Assembly: GCA_016789605.1 (NCBI GenBank)
Contig: JAEUQO010000276.1
Coordinates: 1-34,693 of the forward strand
Length of the DNA stretch: 34,693 nt
DNA from: Acidobacteriota bacterium
Lineage (GTDB): Bacteria; Acidobacteriota; Blastocatellia; RBC074
Reading direction: 5' to 3'
Below, in pieces: positions 1 through 8,831 of this stretch (position 1 is its first letter; every line of letters starts with the position of its first letter). A program made the position numbers and the translations under genes. The notes under the pieces were generated by a model. The model was given only the letters and a program-made list of their open reading frames with translations. It was not told the origin of the DNA and made no database searches.

Positions 1-122
1 ATTTTGGCGATGGCGTCAGCGATGCCTTCGGGCACGCCGGGGCTCAGCGCGTTGACGGGTGGGTTGTTGACGGTAATGACGGCGATATCGCCGTCTTGCG
101 TTAGCGTAACCAGTTCGCTCAT
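1..122 (-). CDS. Enoyl-CoA hydratase/isomerase-type protein, N-terminal fragment
   Basis: Only the first 40 codons are inside the window; the gene continues past position 1. The translation begins MSELVTLTQDGDIAVITVNN and continues with PPVNALSPGVPEGI. This is the typical opening of the crotonase fold in the multifunctional beta-oxidation proteins FadB/FadJ: strand, turn, then NNPPVNALS, close to the CoA-binding region. The ATG at 122-120 is preceded by GAGGAG six bases upstream, so the start is well supported. Whether it is a stand-alone enoyl-CoA hydratase or the larger hydratase/3-hydroxyacyl-CoA dehydrogenase fusion cannot be decided from this fragment. The wording of the N-terminus resembles the fused form more. 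Expected role is fatty-acid beta-oxidation in the cytoplasm. Confidence 0.8.
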   Translation of the reverse strand, partial: MSELVTLTQDGDIAVITVNNPPVNALSPGVPEGIADAIAK

Positions 123-151
123 TGAGTGCTCCTCACTGATGGTTGATCGGT

Positions 152-226
152 TTGCCAGTCAGCCAACCAGCTAGCCAGCTAACCAGCCAAGCATTCGGCC
201 AGTCGGCCAGTCGGCCAACCAGCTTC
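152..226. repeat. Low-complexity GCCAGTC/GCCAACCAGC repeat
   Basis: About 75 bases consist almost only of variants of CCAG/CCAA words: GCCAGTCAGCCAACCAGC, then CTAGCCAGCTAACCAGCC, then GGCCAGTCGG repeated. The words follow one another at 4-8 base spacing with no fixed unit. It lies between the NHL-protein stop and the start of the gene at the left edge, so it is in the leader or terminator region of minus-strand transcription. No coding frame across it looks real. Confidence 0.7.
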
Positions 227-259
227 TGACAAAACCGATCTTTTCTTGTCTGTGTTGAG

Positions 260-2311
260 TTAGTTGTTGACGCCTTTTGCCTTGGCGGCGACTTCGACTT
301 TGGCTTGTTTGGGTGCGCCGTCTTTGACTTCGAGCGGGATGTTGACGCGCACGCTGTCCACCAAACAGACCTTGTCTTTTTCGTCGTTGCAAAAATAGAT
401 CACAGCATCAACGGTGGCGGCGCCTTCGCCAGCGAGCGCTTCGACGGGAATGTCGAGCGGAAATTTCGGCTCGGTAAAATTCTGCGCCGTCTCTTTGATC
501 TTTACCGCTTTGTCATTCGCCGTTTTGTACGCCAGATAAAACGGCGCGCCCTGATTGTATTTGTATCCGGCGGGCAGCGCGAAAGAAAGCGTGATGGAAC
601 CAGCGCCGGGCGCAATTTGCTGTTTGGCGATTTCGACAACGCGGCCACGGAATTTGCGCACCATTTGTTTGGTCAGCGTTTCCAGGCCCTTGAGTTCGAC
701 GGTCGAAACCTTGCCGCTGTCCAGCTCGATGCGGCGAATCAGGTGGTTGTTGGTGTCGGCGACAAACAGCGCTTTGGACGTTGCCGAAATGCCTGCCGGT
801 TCATTGAACTGAGATTGTTTGCGGTCGCCGTCTTTGACACCGCGTTCACGCGTACCGGCAAAGGTGCGGCTTTCGCGTTTCTGAATGTCCAGTTCTTTGA
901 TTTTGTGGTTGTAAGTGTCGGCGACATACAGCTTGCCATTGACGTAAACCACGCCGAGCGGATGTTGCAGGCGCACGTCGTCGCCTTTGCCGTCTACGTC
1001 GCCAAAATCGAACAGGCCTTTGCCGACGACGGTGCTGACGACATTGCCGGGCGGCAACGAAGCCGCGCGAATCGAACTGATTTCGCTGTCAGCGAAAAAC
1101 AGCGATTTGCCGTCGGTGGTAAGTCCGCTGGGTTGCGCCAGGGCGGATTCGAGCAATTCGCCGTCCACGTGGTTTTCGCGTCCGCTGCCTGCGTATGGTT
1201 TGGCGGCAAGCGTTTTCAGATCGAGCACCCACAACTGATGCGGTCCGGCCATCGCAATGTAAAGCTTGCCGTCATGCACCAGCGCATCCCAGGGCGAATT
1301 CAACGCGACTTGTTTGCCGACGCCTTCCTGATTGAAACGGCGCGCCTGTTGTCCCGTCCCCGCGATGGTTTCGACGGTGCGCGCTTTCAGGTCGGCGCGG
1401 CGAATCAAATGATTTTCCGTGTCGCAGATGTAAAGCACATCGCCGTCGAGCGCGACGCCTTGCGGGTGATTGAATTCGGCTTCGGCAAAAGCACCGTCTT
1501 TGACGCCGATTGCGCCGTCACCGATGACGTCCTGCACCGCGCCATCCAGCGACGTGATCAAAATGCGGTTGTGGTTGGAATCGGAAACAAACAACCGATT
1601 GCTTTTTTCATCGGCCAGCACCTTGCCGGGATACGCCAGCAGGCTGGGCGGCGCGGCGAATTTCTCCAGTTTGAAATTGACCGGCGTTTCGACCAATTCA
1701 TTTTTGGCGCGGAAATACGTCGCCATCTGGCCGATGACGTTATCGAAGATGTCATAAATGCCTTCGCCCGAATGCGAGCCGACGATTTTGCCTTTGGGGT
1801 TGATCAGAATCAGCGTCGGCCAGGCGCGCGCGGTGTAACTTTGCCAGACTTCGAAATCCTTATCGTTGATCACGGGATGTTCGATCTCGTAGCGCAAGAT
1901 CGCCTGACGAATCTGGTCGGTGCCTTTTTCGTTTTGAAACTTGGCGGAATGAACACCGATCACCACCAGTTGATTGCCGTATTTGGCTTCGAGTTTTTTC
2001 AAATCCGGGATGATGTGCATGCAGTTGATGCAGCAATACGTCCAGAAATCGAGCAACACGATTTTGCCGCGCAAATCGCGCAAGCTGATGGGCTTTTCGG
2101 TGTTGAGCCATTCTGCGCCGGAGGGAAAATCCGGCGCGTTGACTTCGCCTTCGAAGATTTCATTTCTGCTCGGCGGCATGGGTTTTCCTTCTTGCTTCTT
2201 TTGTTCTTGCGCGCCCACGCCTGTTGCCCCAAGGGCAAGCAAGGCAGAAAAAAGCAGGGCGATGACGACAGCCACACGGCTGCGCAGTGGATGATGTTTT
2301 GAAGCTTGCAT
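260..2311 (-). CDS. Secreted thioredoxin-like/NHL-repeat protein (NHLRC2-like)
   Basis: 683 residues from the ATG at 2311, which has GGGAGAAG nine bases upstream; in-frame codons further upstream lie beyond the RBS and in the promoter region. Residues 1-34 form a signal peptide with a hydrophobic core ending GVGA. A thioredoxin/TlpA-like domain follows (about 58-195) with [10 protein letters not shown], in which C94 and C97 form the CxxC pair. An NHL beta-propeller (about 215-570) has repeated units of the type [20 protein letters not shown] and [13 protein letters not shown]. The end is a beta-rich domain containing two cysteines ([11 protein letters not shown]). This order (thioredoxin, NHL, C-terminal beta domain) and the CCINC motif match the NHLRC2 family. 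The function is unclear in bacteria; an extracytoplasmic redox or scaffold role is likely. It is transcribed divergently from the DUF4149 gene. Confidence 0.85.
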   Translation of the reverse strand: MQASKHHPLRSRVAVVIALLFSALLALGATGVGAQEQKKQEGKPMPPSRNEIFEGEVNAPDFPSGAEWLNTEKPISLRDLRGKIVLLDFWTYCCINCMHIIPDLKKLEAKYGNQLVVIGVHSAKFQNEKGTDQIRQAILRYEIEHPVINDKDFEVWQSYTARAWPTLILINPKGKIVGSHSGEGIYDIFDNVIGQMATYFRAKNELVETPVNFKLEKFAAPPSLLAYPGKVLADEKSNRLFVSDSNHNRILITSLDGAVQDVIGDGAIGVKDGAFAEAEFNHPQGVALDGDVLYICDTENHLIRRADLKARTVETIAGTGQQARRFNQEGVGKQVALNSPWDALVHDGKLYIAMAGPHQLWVLDLKTLAAKPYAGSGRENHVDGELLESALAQPSGLTTDGKSLFFADSEISSIRAASLPPGNVVSTVVGKGLFDFGDVDGKGDDVRLQHPLGVVYVNGKLYVADTYNHKIKELDIQKRESRTFAGTRERGVKDGDRKQSQFNEPAGISATSKALFVADTNNHLIRRIELDSGKVSTVELKGLETLTKQMVRKFRGRVVEIAKQQIAPGAGSITLSFALPAGYKYNQGAPFYLAYKTANDKAVKIKETAQNFTEPKFPLDIPVEALAGEGAATVDAVIYFCNDEKDKVCLVDSVRVNIPLEVKDGAPKQAKVEVAAKAKGVNN

Positions 2312-2349
2312 GCTGGTTTCTTCTCCCTGGTAATCGCGCGTTTCTCTCT

Positions 2350-2383
2350 GGCGCGGATTATATTCGTTGCGGCGCGGATTATA
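2350..2383 (-). promoter_or_regulatory. Duplicated -10-like element upstream of the NHL gene
   Basis: Read on the minus strand, TATAATCCGCGCC occurs twice, 21 bases apart (plus-strand 2371-2383 and 2350-2362). Each copy holds a perfect TATAAT. No good TTGACA-like -35 is visible 16-18 bases upstream of either. They lie 39-72 bases before the chosen ATG of the NHL-repeat gene, a suitable distance for promoters. The TATAAT-CCGC combination recurs elsewhere in the window. Confidence 0.5.
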
Positions 2384-2469
2384 AAAATGGGCGACCAAGG
2401 CCACGGTGAGCGCAGCGACCTTGCGCGTGAGACTTGGCTTAGCGCGCAACTGGCGTTTACAGTAAGCCT

Positions 2470-2964
2470 ATGCGCAATCTCGTAACTCTTTCTGCCATTC
2501 TGGAAATCATCGCCATCACGACCTGGGTCGGCGGCATGGCGACGCTGGCGTTTATCGCGGCCCCGGCAATCTTTCAAACGGCGACCTCGCGCGAACAGGC
2601 AGGCAAAACCTTTGGCCTGATTTTGCGGCGCTTTCATCCAGTGATGTATGGCTGCGGCGCGGTCATCTTGCTGGCCGCGGGATTGCGCTGGTGGGGCAGT
2701 TTCAATCATCGGTTGCACGCGTCAGAACTGACGCGCTATGTCATCGCCGTGTTGATGCTGGGATTGTCGCTGTATTCAGGCCTGGTCATTTCGCGCAAAC
2801 TCGACAAACTGCGCGCAGACATGCCGGGCGGCATTGATCGCATTCCCAAAGAAGACCCGCGCCGCGCCACGTTCAACGAACTGCACCGACTTTCGACCAC
2901 GCTGATGGCCTTCAATCTGTTGTTGGGGTTGGCGCTGGCCGTGATGTTCGCGCTCGAAGATTGA
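2470..2964 (+). CDS. DUF4149-type integral membrane protein
   Basis: 164 residues with four predicted membrane segments: about 5-32 (ending ...[11 protein letters not shown]), 57-75, 87-107 and 142-161. The features [17 protein letters not shown] near the start, a conserved FHPVMYGCG segment, and a late [16 protein letters not shown] helix fit the DUF4149/TMEM205-like family. No catalytic motif is visible and no molecular function is established. It is divergent from the NHL-repeat gene across a 158-base promoter region, and convergent with aroDE, whose stop is only 26 bases away. The gene starts at its first ATG; no strong Shine-Dalgarno precedes it. Confidence 0.8.
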   Translation: MRNLVTLSAILEIIAITTWVGGMATLAFIAAPAIFQTATSREQAGKTFGLILRRFHPVMYGCGAVILLAAGLRWWGSFNHRLHASELTRYVIAVLMLGLSLYSGLVISRKLDKLRADMPGGIDRIPKEDPRRATFNELHRLSTTLMAFNLLLGLALAVMFALED

Positions 2965-2990
2965 AGTGTTGGCCAGCCTGAGACAACACG

Positions 2991-4493
2991 TTACCCGACC
3001 GCCTGCCACATCACATCGAGCGGCGCTTCGCTGCCCGTCCATAGACGAAATTGCTCTCCCGCCTGTCCGACAAGCATCGCCAGTCCGCCCAGAGTCTGAC
3101 AGCCCGCCGCACGCGCATCACGCAACAACGCCGTTTCCTGCGGCGTGTAAATCAAATCGTAAACCAGTTTTATTCCGTGCAGCTTGTCAGCCGAAAGCGG
3201 TGTTTGACCTTCGCTGTGCCCGTGCATGCCAATCGGTGTGCAATTGATGACGACATCGGTTTGCCCGGCGAATTGTTCCAGCGCGGCGAGTTTCGTCTGA
3301 AATTCGTCGGCCAGGGGCTGGGCTTTGTCCAGGTTGCGGGCATAGATGGTGAGGTCTGCGCCGCGTTGTCGCAGTCCGTGACAAATCGCCCGCGCCGAAC
3401 CGCCCGCGCCGATCACAGCGACGCGCGCGCCGCGCACATCCAGCAACGCATCCAGCGGATTCATCGCGCCCTGGCAATCAGTGTTGTAACCGTGTAACTG
3501 GTCGCCTTCGACCACCAACGTGTTGACCGCGCCGATCACGCGCGCGGTCTCATCCACAAAATCCAGCTGCGGAATCACCGCCAGTTTGTGCGGAATCGTG
3601 ACGCTCAAGCCGCGCAATTGCCAATCGAGCTGGCGCGTTGCGGGCCGCACAAAATCTCGTATGAATGCGGCGGCATCCAACACTTCAAACGGCAAATAAA
3701 CGCCTTCCTTGCCGACGGCGTGCAGCGCCGCGTTGTGCATGCGCGGCGAACGCGAATGGCCAACCGGGTTGCCGATGATCCCCAAAATCATGCTCGCGCG
3801 CGAAAGCGCCGTGGCACGATACAAATCGCGCAATTCAACCACGGTTGGCTGACCGGCAGCGCTTTCGGCGCCGCGCCGCAATGCGCCAAACGTCAGCAAA
3901 GCCCCGCGCGACACACTCAACACACGCGTCAGCAATCCGGGCAATCCCATGCCCAAAATGATGACCGGGCGATCTGCGCGCCGTTCAATCAGATCGAGCA
4001 ACGGCAAACAATCGCCGATGCTGTTGGCCATTGTCGCAATTTTGACCACGGCAGCAGGCGTGCGCGCCATGCGCTCAAATTGCGCCGTCAACGTAGCAGG
4101 CGTTTCGGCAAAGTTGTGCCAGGAACAGATGACTTTGGCCCAGGGAACAGGCGGCGGCGCTTGGGCGAAGCTTTCAACCAGGTCGAGCTCAAAATCGGCA
4201 AATCCAAGCCCCGCCACAATTTCTGGCGGCAAGTTGCGCCAAAATTCCTGCCGCTCGGCCAAACTGACATCTCGTTGCCCGCCCTGTTCGCGCGGGCGAA
4301 AGGTCAGCACAAGCGGTTTGCCAATCCGGGTGATGCGCTCGCGCAAGTGGTGCAAAACCACTGGCAAGGCATCAGTCGTCAGGTAATCCAGGCGCAGTTC
4401 GATGGCGTCCGCCACGGCTTCTGCTTCGGTCATGGCCGCCAGAAACGGCGCGGCTTCGGTTTCGGTAATCGGTGTGCAGATCAGCGAATTCAA
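2991..4493 (-). CDS. aroDE: Bifunctional 3-dehydroquinate dehydratase (type I) / shikimate dehydrogenase
   Basis: 500 residues carrying two successive shikimate-pathway enzymes. Residues 1-225 are a class I 3-dehydroquinate dehydratase: ELRLD (32-36), catalytic His126 in SWHNF and Schiff-base Lys151 in VVKIATM. Residues 235-500 are shikimate dehydrogenase: GHSRSP at 245-250 for substrate, Lys303 in SVTIPHK, Asp339 in YNTD, and the NADP dinucleotide fold GAGGSAR at 362-368. The product converts 3-dehydroquinate to shikimate in two steps. The same order of fusion is found in plants and in some bacteria. The start appears to be TTG at 4493; no in-frame ATG precedes the first strand, and only a distant AGGA is seen, so the exact start is less certain. 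It is monocistronic and convergent with the DUF4149 gene. Confidence 0.93.
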   Translation of the reverse strand: MNSLICTPITETEAAPFLAAMTEAEAVADAIELRLDYLTTDALPVVLHHLRERITRIGKPLVLTFRPREQGGQRDVSLAERQEFWRNLPPEIVAGLGFADFELDLVESFAQAPPPVPWAKVICSWHNFAETPATLTAQFERMARTPAAVVKIATMANSIGDCLPLLDLIERRADRPVIILGMGLPGLLTRVLSVSRGALLTFGALRRGAESAAGQPTVVELRDLYRATALSRASMILGIIGNPVGHSRSPRMHNAALHAVGKEGVYLPFEVLDAAAFIRDFVRPATRQLDWQLRGLSVTIPHKLAVIPQLDFVDETARVIGAVNTLVVEGDQLHGYNTDCQGAMNPLDALLDVRGARVAVIGAGGSARAICHGLRQRGADLTIYARNLDKAQPLADEFQTKLAALEQFAGQTDVVINCTPIGMHGHSEGQTPLSADKLHGIKLVYDLIYTPQETALLRDARAAGCQTLGGLAMLVGQAGEQFRLWTGSEAPLDVMWQAVG

Positions 4494-4552
4494 GGCGTGA
4501 TGTGATTCCTAGGTGCAGTAAATTGTTGAGAACGCGCCAAAAAGCGGGCTTC

Positions 4553-4582
4553 TTGACACCCGTCAAAGCGTCCGCATAAACT
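4553..4582 (+). promoter_or_regulatory. Probable sigma-70-type promoter of the tmRNA gene
   Basis: A consensus TTGACA at 4553-4558 is followed after 18 bases by TAAACT (4577-4582); CATAAA with a 16-base gap is an alternative reading. The mature tmRNA 5' end at 4615 lies about 25-30 bases beyond the expected start point, consistent with a short leader removed by RNase P. The site also lies just upstream of the aroDE start on the other strand. Confidence 0.55.
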
Positions 4583-4614
4583 CTCGCACGTTCGCTTGAA
4601 TGTGTAAACCAAAC

Positions 4615-4967
<353 letters not shown>

Positions 4968-4977
4968 GTGATTACGG

Positions 4978-5059
4978 GCAAAAGGCAAAACTCAACAGGC
5001 AAAGGTCGGTTCATATCGTCATTTACTTTTGCCTTTTGGTTTTTGCCTTTTGCCTTTTG
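4978..5059 (+). terminator. Terminator-like inverted repeat of reiterated TTTTGCC words
   Basis: GCAAAAGGCAAAA (4978-4990) is complementary to TTTTGCCTTTTGC (5041-5053), and a second partial partner TTTTGCCTTTTG lies at 5027-5038. The right side repeats TTTTGCC three times and runs into T-rich sequence. It starts 13 bases after the tmRNA and ends 11 bases before murI. It could end tmRNA transcription, although the stem is A/T-rich and the loop is long, so termination is inferred. Confidence 0.5.
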
Positions 5060-5069
5060 ATTTTTCCGT

Positions 5070-5900
5070 ATGAGTACGCTTCCTATCGGCATTTTTGATT
5101 CCGGCGTCGGCGGCCTGACGGTGTTGCGCGCGGTGCGCGACCGCCTGCCGCACGAAAGCGTCATCTATCTGGGTGACACGGCGCGCGTGCCTTACGGGAC
5201 AAAATCGCCCGCCACCATCGAACGCTATGCCGTGGAAGACGCCTCTTTTCTGGTCGAAAAAGGCGTCAAGATGCTGCTGGTTGCCTGCAACACGGCATCG
5301 GCGATGGCGCGCGAACGGTTGCGCGCGGAATTCCAGATTCCGCTGCTCAGCGTGTTAGGTCCGGGAGCGCGTATGGCTGCGCGTGTCACGCGCAATGGCC
5401 GCATTGGCGTTATCGCCACCGAAGCCACCATCGAAAGCGGCGCGTATGTGCGCGCCATCGAAGACGCCAGCGGCGACAAGCAGGTCGAGATTTTCGCGCG
5501 CGCGTGTCCGCTGTTTGTCCCCTTGGTCGAAGAAGGCGAAACCGATTCGGCAATCACACGCCTGGTCGCCGAGCAATACCTAGCGCCGTTGCGCGCCCAA
5601 GAGATTGATACCTTGGTGCTGGGTTGCACGCATTACCCCTTGCTCAAGCGCGTGATCGGTGAAACGATGGGGTCTGCGGTCACGCTGGTGGATTCAGCCG
5701 AAGCAACCGCCGAAGAAACGGCGCACGTATTGGCACAACACGGCTTGCTCAATCAGGTGCCCGGCGCAAGCAGCAGTGAATTTTATGTCACAGACGCGGC
5801 GCGCCGGTTTCACCGCATCGCTGAAAAGATTTTAGGAGAACCGTTGCCTCACCTGGAGGCAGTCGAAATTTGGGGACATGACAGACTCCATACAAGCTAG
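5070..5900 (+). CDS. murI: Glutamate racemase
   Basis: 276 residues, the full length of the family. It begins with the signature [17 protein letters not shown] (Asp10), and has the two catalytic cysteines in VACNTAS (Cys73) and LVLGCTHYP (Cys186). The enzyme interconverts L- and D-glutamate to supply D-Glu for peptidoglycan. The ATG at 5070 directly precedes the first beta strand; the upstream sequence is the T-rich repeat and shows no clear Shine-Dalgarno, so translation initiation may be weak. The last 23 bases overlap the start of rph. This window also carries murA and murB, but not adjacent to it. Confidence 0.95.
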   Translation: MSTLPIGIFDSGVGGLTVLRAVRDRLPHESVIYLGDTARVPYGTKSPATIERYAVEDASFLVEKGVKMLLVACNTASAMARERLRAEFQIPLLSVLGPGARMAARVTRNGRIGVIATEATIESGAYVRAIEDASGDKQVEIFARACPLFVPLVEEGETDSAITRLVAEQYLAPLRAQEIDTLVLGCTHYPLLKRVIGETMGSAVTLVDSAEATAEETAHVLAQHGLLNQVPGASSSEFYVTDAARRFHRIAEKILGEPLPHLEAVEIWGHDRLHTS

Positions 5901-6699
5901 TTTCAAACGCAACGACGGACGCAACAGCAACGACCTGCGCCCGGTCAAAATCACCTATGGATTTACCAAACACGCCGAAGGCTCCGTGCTGATCGAAGTG
6001 GGTGAAACGCGTGTGCTCTGCAACGCTTCGGTCGAAGAACGCGTGCCGCCGTTTCTCAAAGGCAAAGGCGTCGGTTGGGTGACCGCTGAATACGCCATGT
6101 TGCCGCGCGCCACGCAAACCCGTATGCAGCGAGAAGCCAATCGTGGCGGTCCGTCAGGACGCACGCACGAAATTCAACGGCTAATCGGGCGCAGTTTGCG
6201 CTCCGTGGTGGATATGGCCGCCCTGGGCGAACGCACCGTGACCGTGGATTGCGACGTGATTCAAGCCGACGGCGGTACACGCACCGCAGCCATCACCGGC
6301 GGTTTTGTCGCCTTGGCGTTGGCCGTGGAAAAATCCCTGGGCGAAGGAAGAATCGTTCGTCCGCCGCTGCGTGATTACATTGCCGCCGTCAGCGTCGGCT
6401 TGGTCGGCGAACGCATTTTGCTGGATTTGGATTACAGCGAAGATTCTGCCGCCGAAGTAGATATGAATGTCGTGCGCACCGGCGACGGACGATTTGTCGA
6501 ACTGCAAGGCACGGCAGAAACCGACCCCTTCACCCAAACCCAGATGACCGACATGATTTCCACCGCCGCCAGCGGCGTGGATCGCTTGATTGCAATTCAG
6601 CGTGAAACCATCGTTCAAGCGCTGGCTGGCAAGGAATTTCGCGCCCTGCTCGACCCGGCGGTGCGCGGCAAAGTGAATTGGAAGGAGGACGCTTCGTGA
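5878..6699 (+). CDS. rph: Ribonuclease PH
   Basis: 273 residues. The N-terminus has the [20 protein letters not shown] region, followed by [16 protein letters not shown], and [20 protein letters not shown], all hallmarks of RNase [20 protein letters not shown] and [15 protein letters not shown] provide the phosphate- and metal-binding residues. It is a phosphorolytic 3' exonuclease that trims tRNA precursors. The ATG at 5878 lies inside the murI coding region (23-base overlap), with a TGGAGGCAG segment (5854-5862) that could serve as ribosome binding site. The C-terminus is a few tens of residues longer than in E. coli. The next gene starts in its stop codon. Confidence 0.95.
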   Translation: MTDSIQASFKRNDGRNSNDLRPVKITYGFTKHAEGSVLIEVGETRVLCNASVEERVPPFLKGKGVGWVTAEYAMLPRATQTRMQREANRGGPSGRTHEIQRLIGRSLRSVVDMAALGERTVTVDCDVIQADGGTRTAAITGGFVALALAVEKSLGEGRIVRPPLRDYIAAVSVGLVGERILLDLDYSEDSAAEVDMNVVRTGDGRFVELQGTAETDPFTQTQMTDMISTAASGVDRLIAIQRETIVQALAGKEFRALLDPAVRGKVNWKEDAS

Positions 6700-7274
6700 T
6701 TCGTCTTTTTGTCTCGTTTTTTGTTCTTTCGGCCCTGGCATCGGTCACGGCCCTGGCGCAAACGCCCGCTCCGGCAACTCCGCAACAGGCTCCGGCACAA
6801 GCACAGGCGCAACCTGTCTCTGGCGAAGTCTTTGAAGACCCGGACGGCGTCTACGTCGTGACGCTGCCTGCCGGCTGGTTGGCCATCGTCAACACCAACG
6901 CGCTGGGACAGCACGACGTCAACATCGTGTATCGCGTTCGCGAAAACGGCGCACTCAAAGTCCGCAAGATTGATTTGGATGCAGATGTTGATCCGCTGGC
7001 GTATGCCACCAAAGATGAAAGCGAGCGGCTGCGCTTCAATCCCGGCTATGACAAACTCGCGCTCGAGAAATTCCTGCTCAGTGCCGGCAAATACGGCGCG
7101 GTAGCCGCATACGATTACAAAAACAACGCCGGGCAACCGTTCACCAGTCGCGTGTATTACGTGCGTAAAGACGAAAAGACGCTGTTCGTGTTGCAATTCA
7201 CCGGACGCAAAAACACGCTGGGTGTTTTACGCAGCCAGACAGATTCAATCGCTCGTTCGTTCCGTGCGAAATAG
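6696..7274 (+). CDS. Small secreted protein of unknown function
   Basis: 192 residues when started at the GTG at 6696, which overlaps the rph stop as GTGA and has GGAGGA eight bases upstream. An ATG at 6678 would place non-hydrophobic residues before the signal peptide and precedes this ribosome site. Residues 1-22 form a clear signal peptide ([20 protein letters not shown]). A Pro/Ala/Gln-rich linker (23-42) follows, then a folded domain of about 150 residues beginning [20 protein letters not shown] segment of the type 'Y.V.LPAGW' followed by alternating strands and a final helix ([12 protein letters not shown]) is reminiscent of PsbP/DcrB-like folds, but I do not recognise the family with confidence. 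It is likely periplasmic and co-transcribed with murI and rph. Confidence 0.75.
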   Translation: MIRLFVSFFVLSALASVTALAQTPAPATPQQAPAQAQAQPVSGEVFEDPDGVYVVTLPAGWLAIVNTNALGQHDVNIVYRVRENGALKVRKIDLDADVDPLAYATKDESERLRFNPGYDKLALEKFLLSAGKYGAVAAYDYKNNAGQPFTSRVYYVRKDEKTLFVLQFTGRKNTLGVLRSQTDSIARSFRAK

Positions 7275-7295
7275 TCCACGAACGCACACAACAAA

Positions 7296-7353
7296 CGCTG
7301 AGAAAGAGAAAGGGGAGACTTAATCAGAAGTCTCCCCTTTCTCTTTCTCAGCG
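7296..7353. terminator. 26-bp perfect inverted repeat between convergent genes
   Basis: The left arm 7296-7321 and right arm 7328-7353 are perfectly complementary over 26 bases, with a six-base loop AATCAG. The arms are purine-rich on one side (GAGAAAGAGAAAGGGGAGA) and pyrimidine-rich on the other. It sits between the convergent small secreted protein gene and htrA, where a bidirectional terminator is expected. There is no T-run after either arm, so it may act as a transcript-end stabiliser instead of a classical terminator. Confidence 0.7.
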
Positions 7354-7371
7354 AACTGCGATGGGCTTGTG

Positions 7372-8577
7372 TTATCTGTCGCTATTCGGCAATTCAGCCA
7401 ATTGCACGGTCAGAGCCTGGCGGCGCCCGTTGCGAACGATTTCCATTGGCACGCGATCACCGATGTTTTTGTCTTTCAGCACGCGGTCCAGATCGTCGCT
7501 CGACGCGATTTTCTGCCCATCCACACTGACAATCACGTCTCCCAGCGGAGCCGTCGTGTAACGTCCAAGCTGCACCTCTTCGGCATTTTGCAAACCCGCG
7601 CGAGCGGCAGCAGAACCGGGAGCAACACGCAATACCATCAAACCTTCGCTAACGGGCAATTCCAGCGCCTGAATCAACCGCTGACTAAACCGGCTAAGCG
7701 GCACGGTGTCTATGCCCAGTCGCGGTTTGCGCACACGGCCATATTGCAAAATGTCGCTGATGACGCGTTTGGCCGTTTCCACCGGAACCGCAAAGCCGAT
7801 CCCCACCGACCCACCTGACGGGCTGTAAATCATGGTGTTGATGCCGATCATCTGTCCCCGCGAATTGAGCAACGGCCCGCCCGAATTTCCGGGATTGATC
7901 GCGGCATCGGTTTGCACCACGTTTTCAATCAACCGGTTGGTCATTTCAGAACGCAACTGACGTCCCAACCCGGACACGATGCCGGTGGTCAATGTGCGGT
8001 CAAATCCGAACGGATTGCCCATAGCCAGCACCTTTTGGCCCACAAACAAATTGTTGGCCGATCCCAACGGCACCACCGTCAGCGATTCTTTGGGCGCGTC
8101 AATCTTGATCACTGCCAGGTCATTATCCGGGTCTGCGCCCAACAATTTCGCCGGATAGTGATTTCCGTTGGCCAATGCCACCTCTAATGAACCGCCCGGT
8201 TGATCCGAACCTTGCACAACGTGGTAGTTGGTCAAGATGCGTCCTTCTTTATCCAGAATCGAACCGGAACCGGAACCTTGTGCTTGATACGCGCTAAACC
8301 AGTCGCGCACCACACTCGTGGTCGTAATGTTCACCACGCCCGGACTAATTGCCGCATACACTTCCTGGTTGTTCTTTTCGTCACTCGCTACCGACGGATC
8401 AGTCAGTCCGGCGACCGGGGCCGATTCGAGGTTCACTTTTTCGGTTTTGGCCCCAGCCAACCGGCCCAATAACGAAGGCCCAAATCGGTCATAAAACAGC
8501 ACGGCGCTGGCGGCAAACACTACCGTGACCAATGCCAACAAAACCAGTTGTTTGGCGGTAATTTGATACGTTCTCAT
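7372..8577 (-). CDS. HtrA/DegP-type trypsin-like serine protease with PDZ domain
   Basis: 401 residues from ATG 8577, which has AAGGAG ten bases upstream; the in-frame upstream start would lie before this site. Residues 8-28 are a membrane anchor, so the protease faces the periplasm. The trypsin-like domain carries the catalytic triad His119 (TNYHVV), Asp153 (DNDLAVIK) and Ser232 (GNSGGPL). After VGIGFAVP a single PDZ domain (about 285-395) follows with [19 protein letters not shown] and [12 protein letters not shown]. One PDZ makes it DegS/HtrA-like in plan. The role is envelope protein quality control or regulated proteolysis. It is transcribed alone and convergent with the murI operon. Confidence 0.92.
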   Translation of the reverse strand: MRTYQITAKQLVLLALVTVVFAASAVLFYDRFGPSLLGRLAGAKTEKVNLESAPVAGLTDPSVASDEKNNQEVYAAISPGVVNITTTSVVRDWFSAYQAQGSGSGSILDKEGRILTNYHVVQGSDQPGGSLEVALANGNHYPAKLLGADPDNDLAVIKIDAPKESLTVVPLGSANNLFVGQKVLAMGNPFGFDRTLTTGIVSGLGRQLRSEMTNRLIENVVQTDAAINPGNSGGPLLNSRGQMIGINTMIYSPSGGSVGIGFAVPVETAKRVISDILQYGRVRKPRLGIDTVPLSRFSQRLIQALELPVSEGLMVLRVAPGSAAARAGLQNAEEVQLGRYTTAPLGDVIVSVDGQKIASSDDLDRVLKDKNIGDRVPMEIVRNGRRQALTVQLAELPNSDR

Positions 8578-8831
8578 CGCAAGTTCACTCCTTATAGTCA
8601 TCAGAATCTTTGTCTTTCACGATCTCAGCTTGTAATCTCCTCCAAAAGATACCAGCAAGCACTCACAAAAGTTCCGCGAAAGCCTGAAAATTGCCCGTTC
8701 TAAGACCAGACTTCATAGGGATATAGCCCGTAGATGTTAAAATTGTTAAGCCGTATCCATAACATAAAGCGAACACCATACGCGTTGGCGACCAATGCAA
8801 AATGCCGCCGCTTCGCTCCTGAGGAGATTCC

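Noticed and set aside
305..2302. 665-codon open frame on the plus strand opposite the NHL gene
   Set aside because: It lies entirely opposite the NHL-repeat gene, which has clear domains, a signal peptide and an RBS. Its translation is rich in Arg, His, Asp and Phe without domain pattern, as expected for an antisense shadow in GC-biased DNA.
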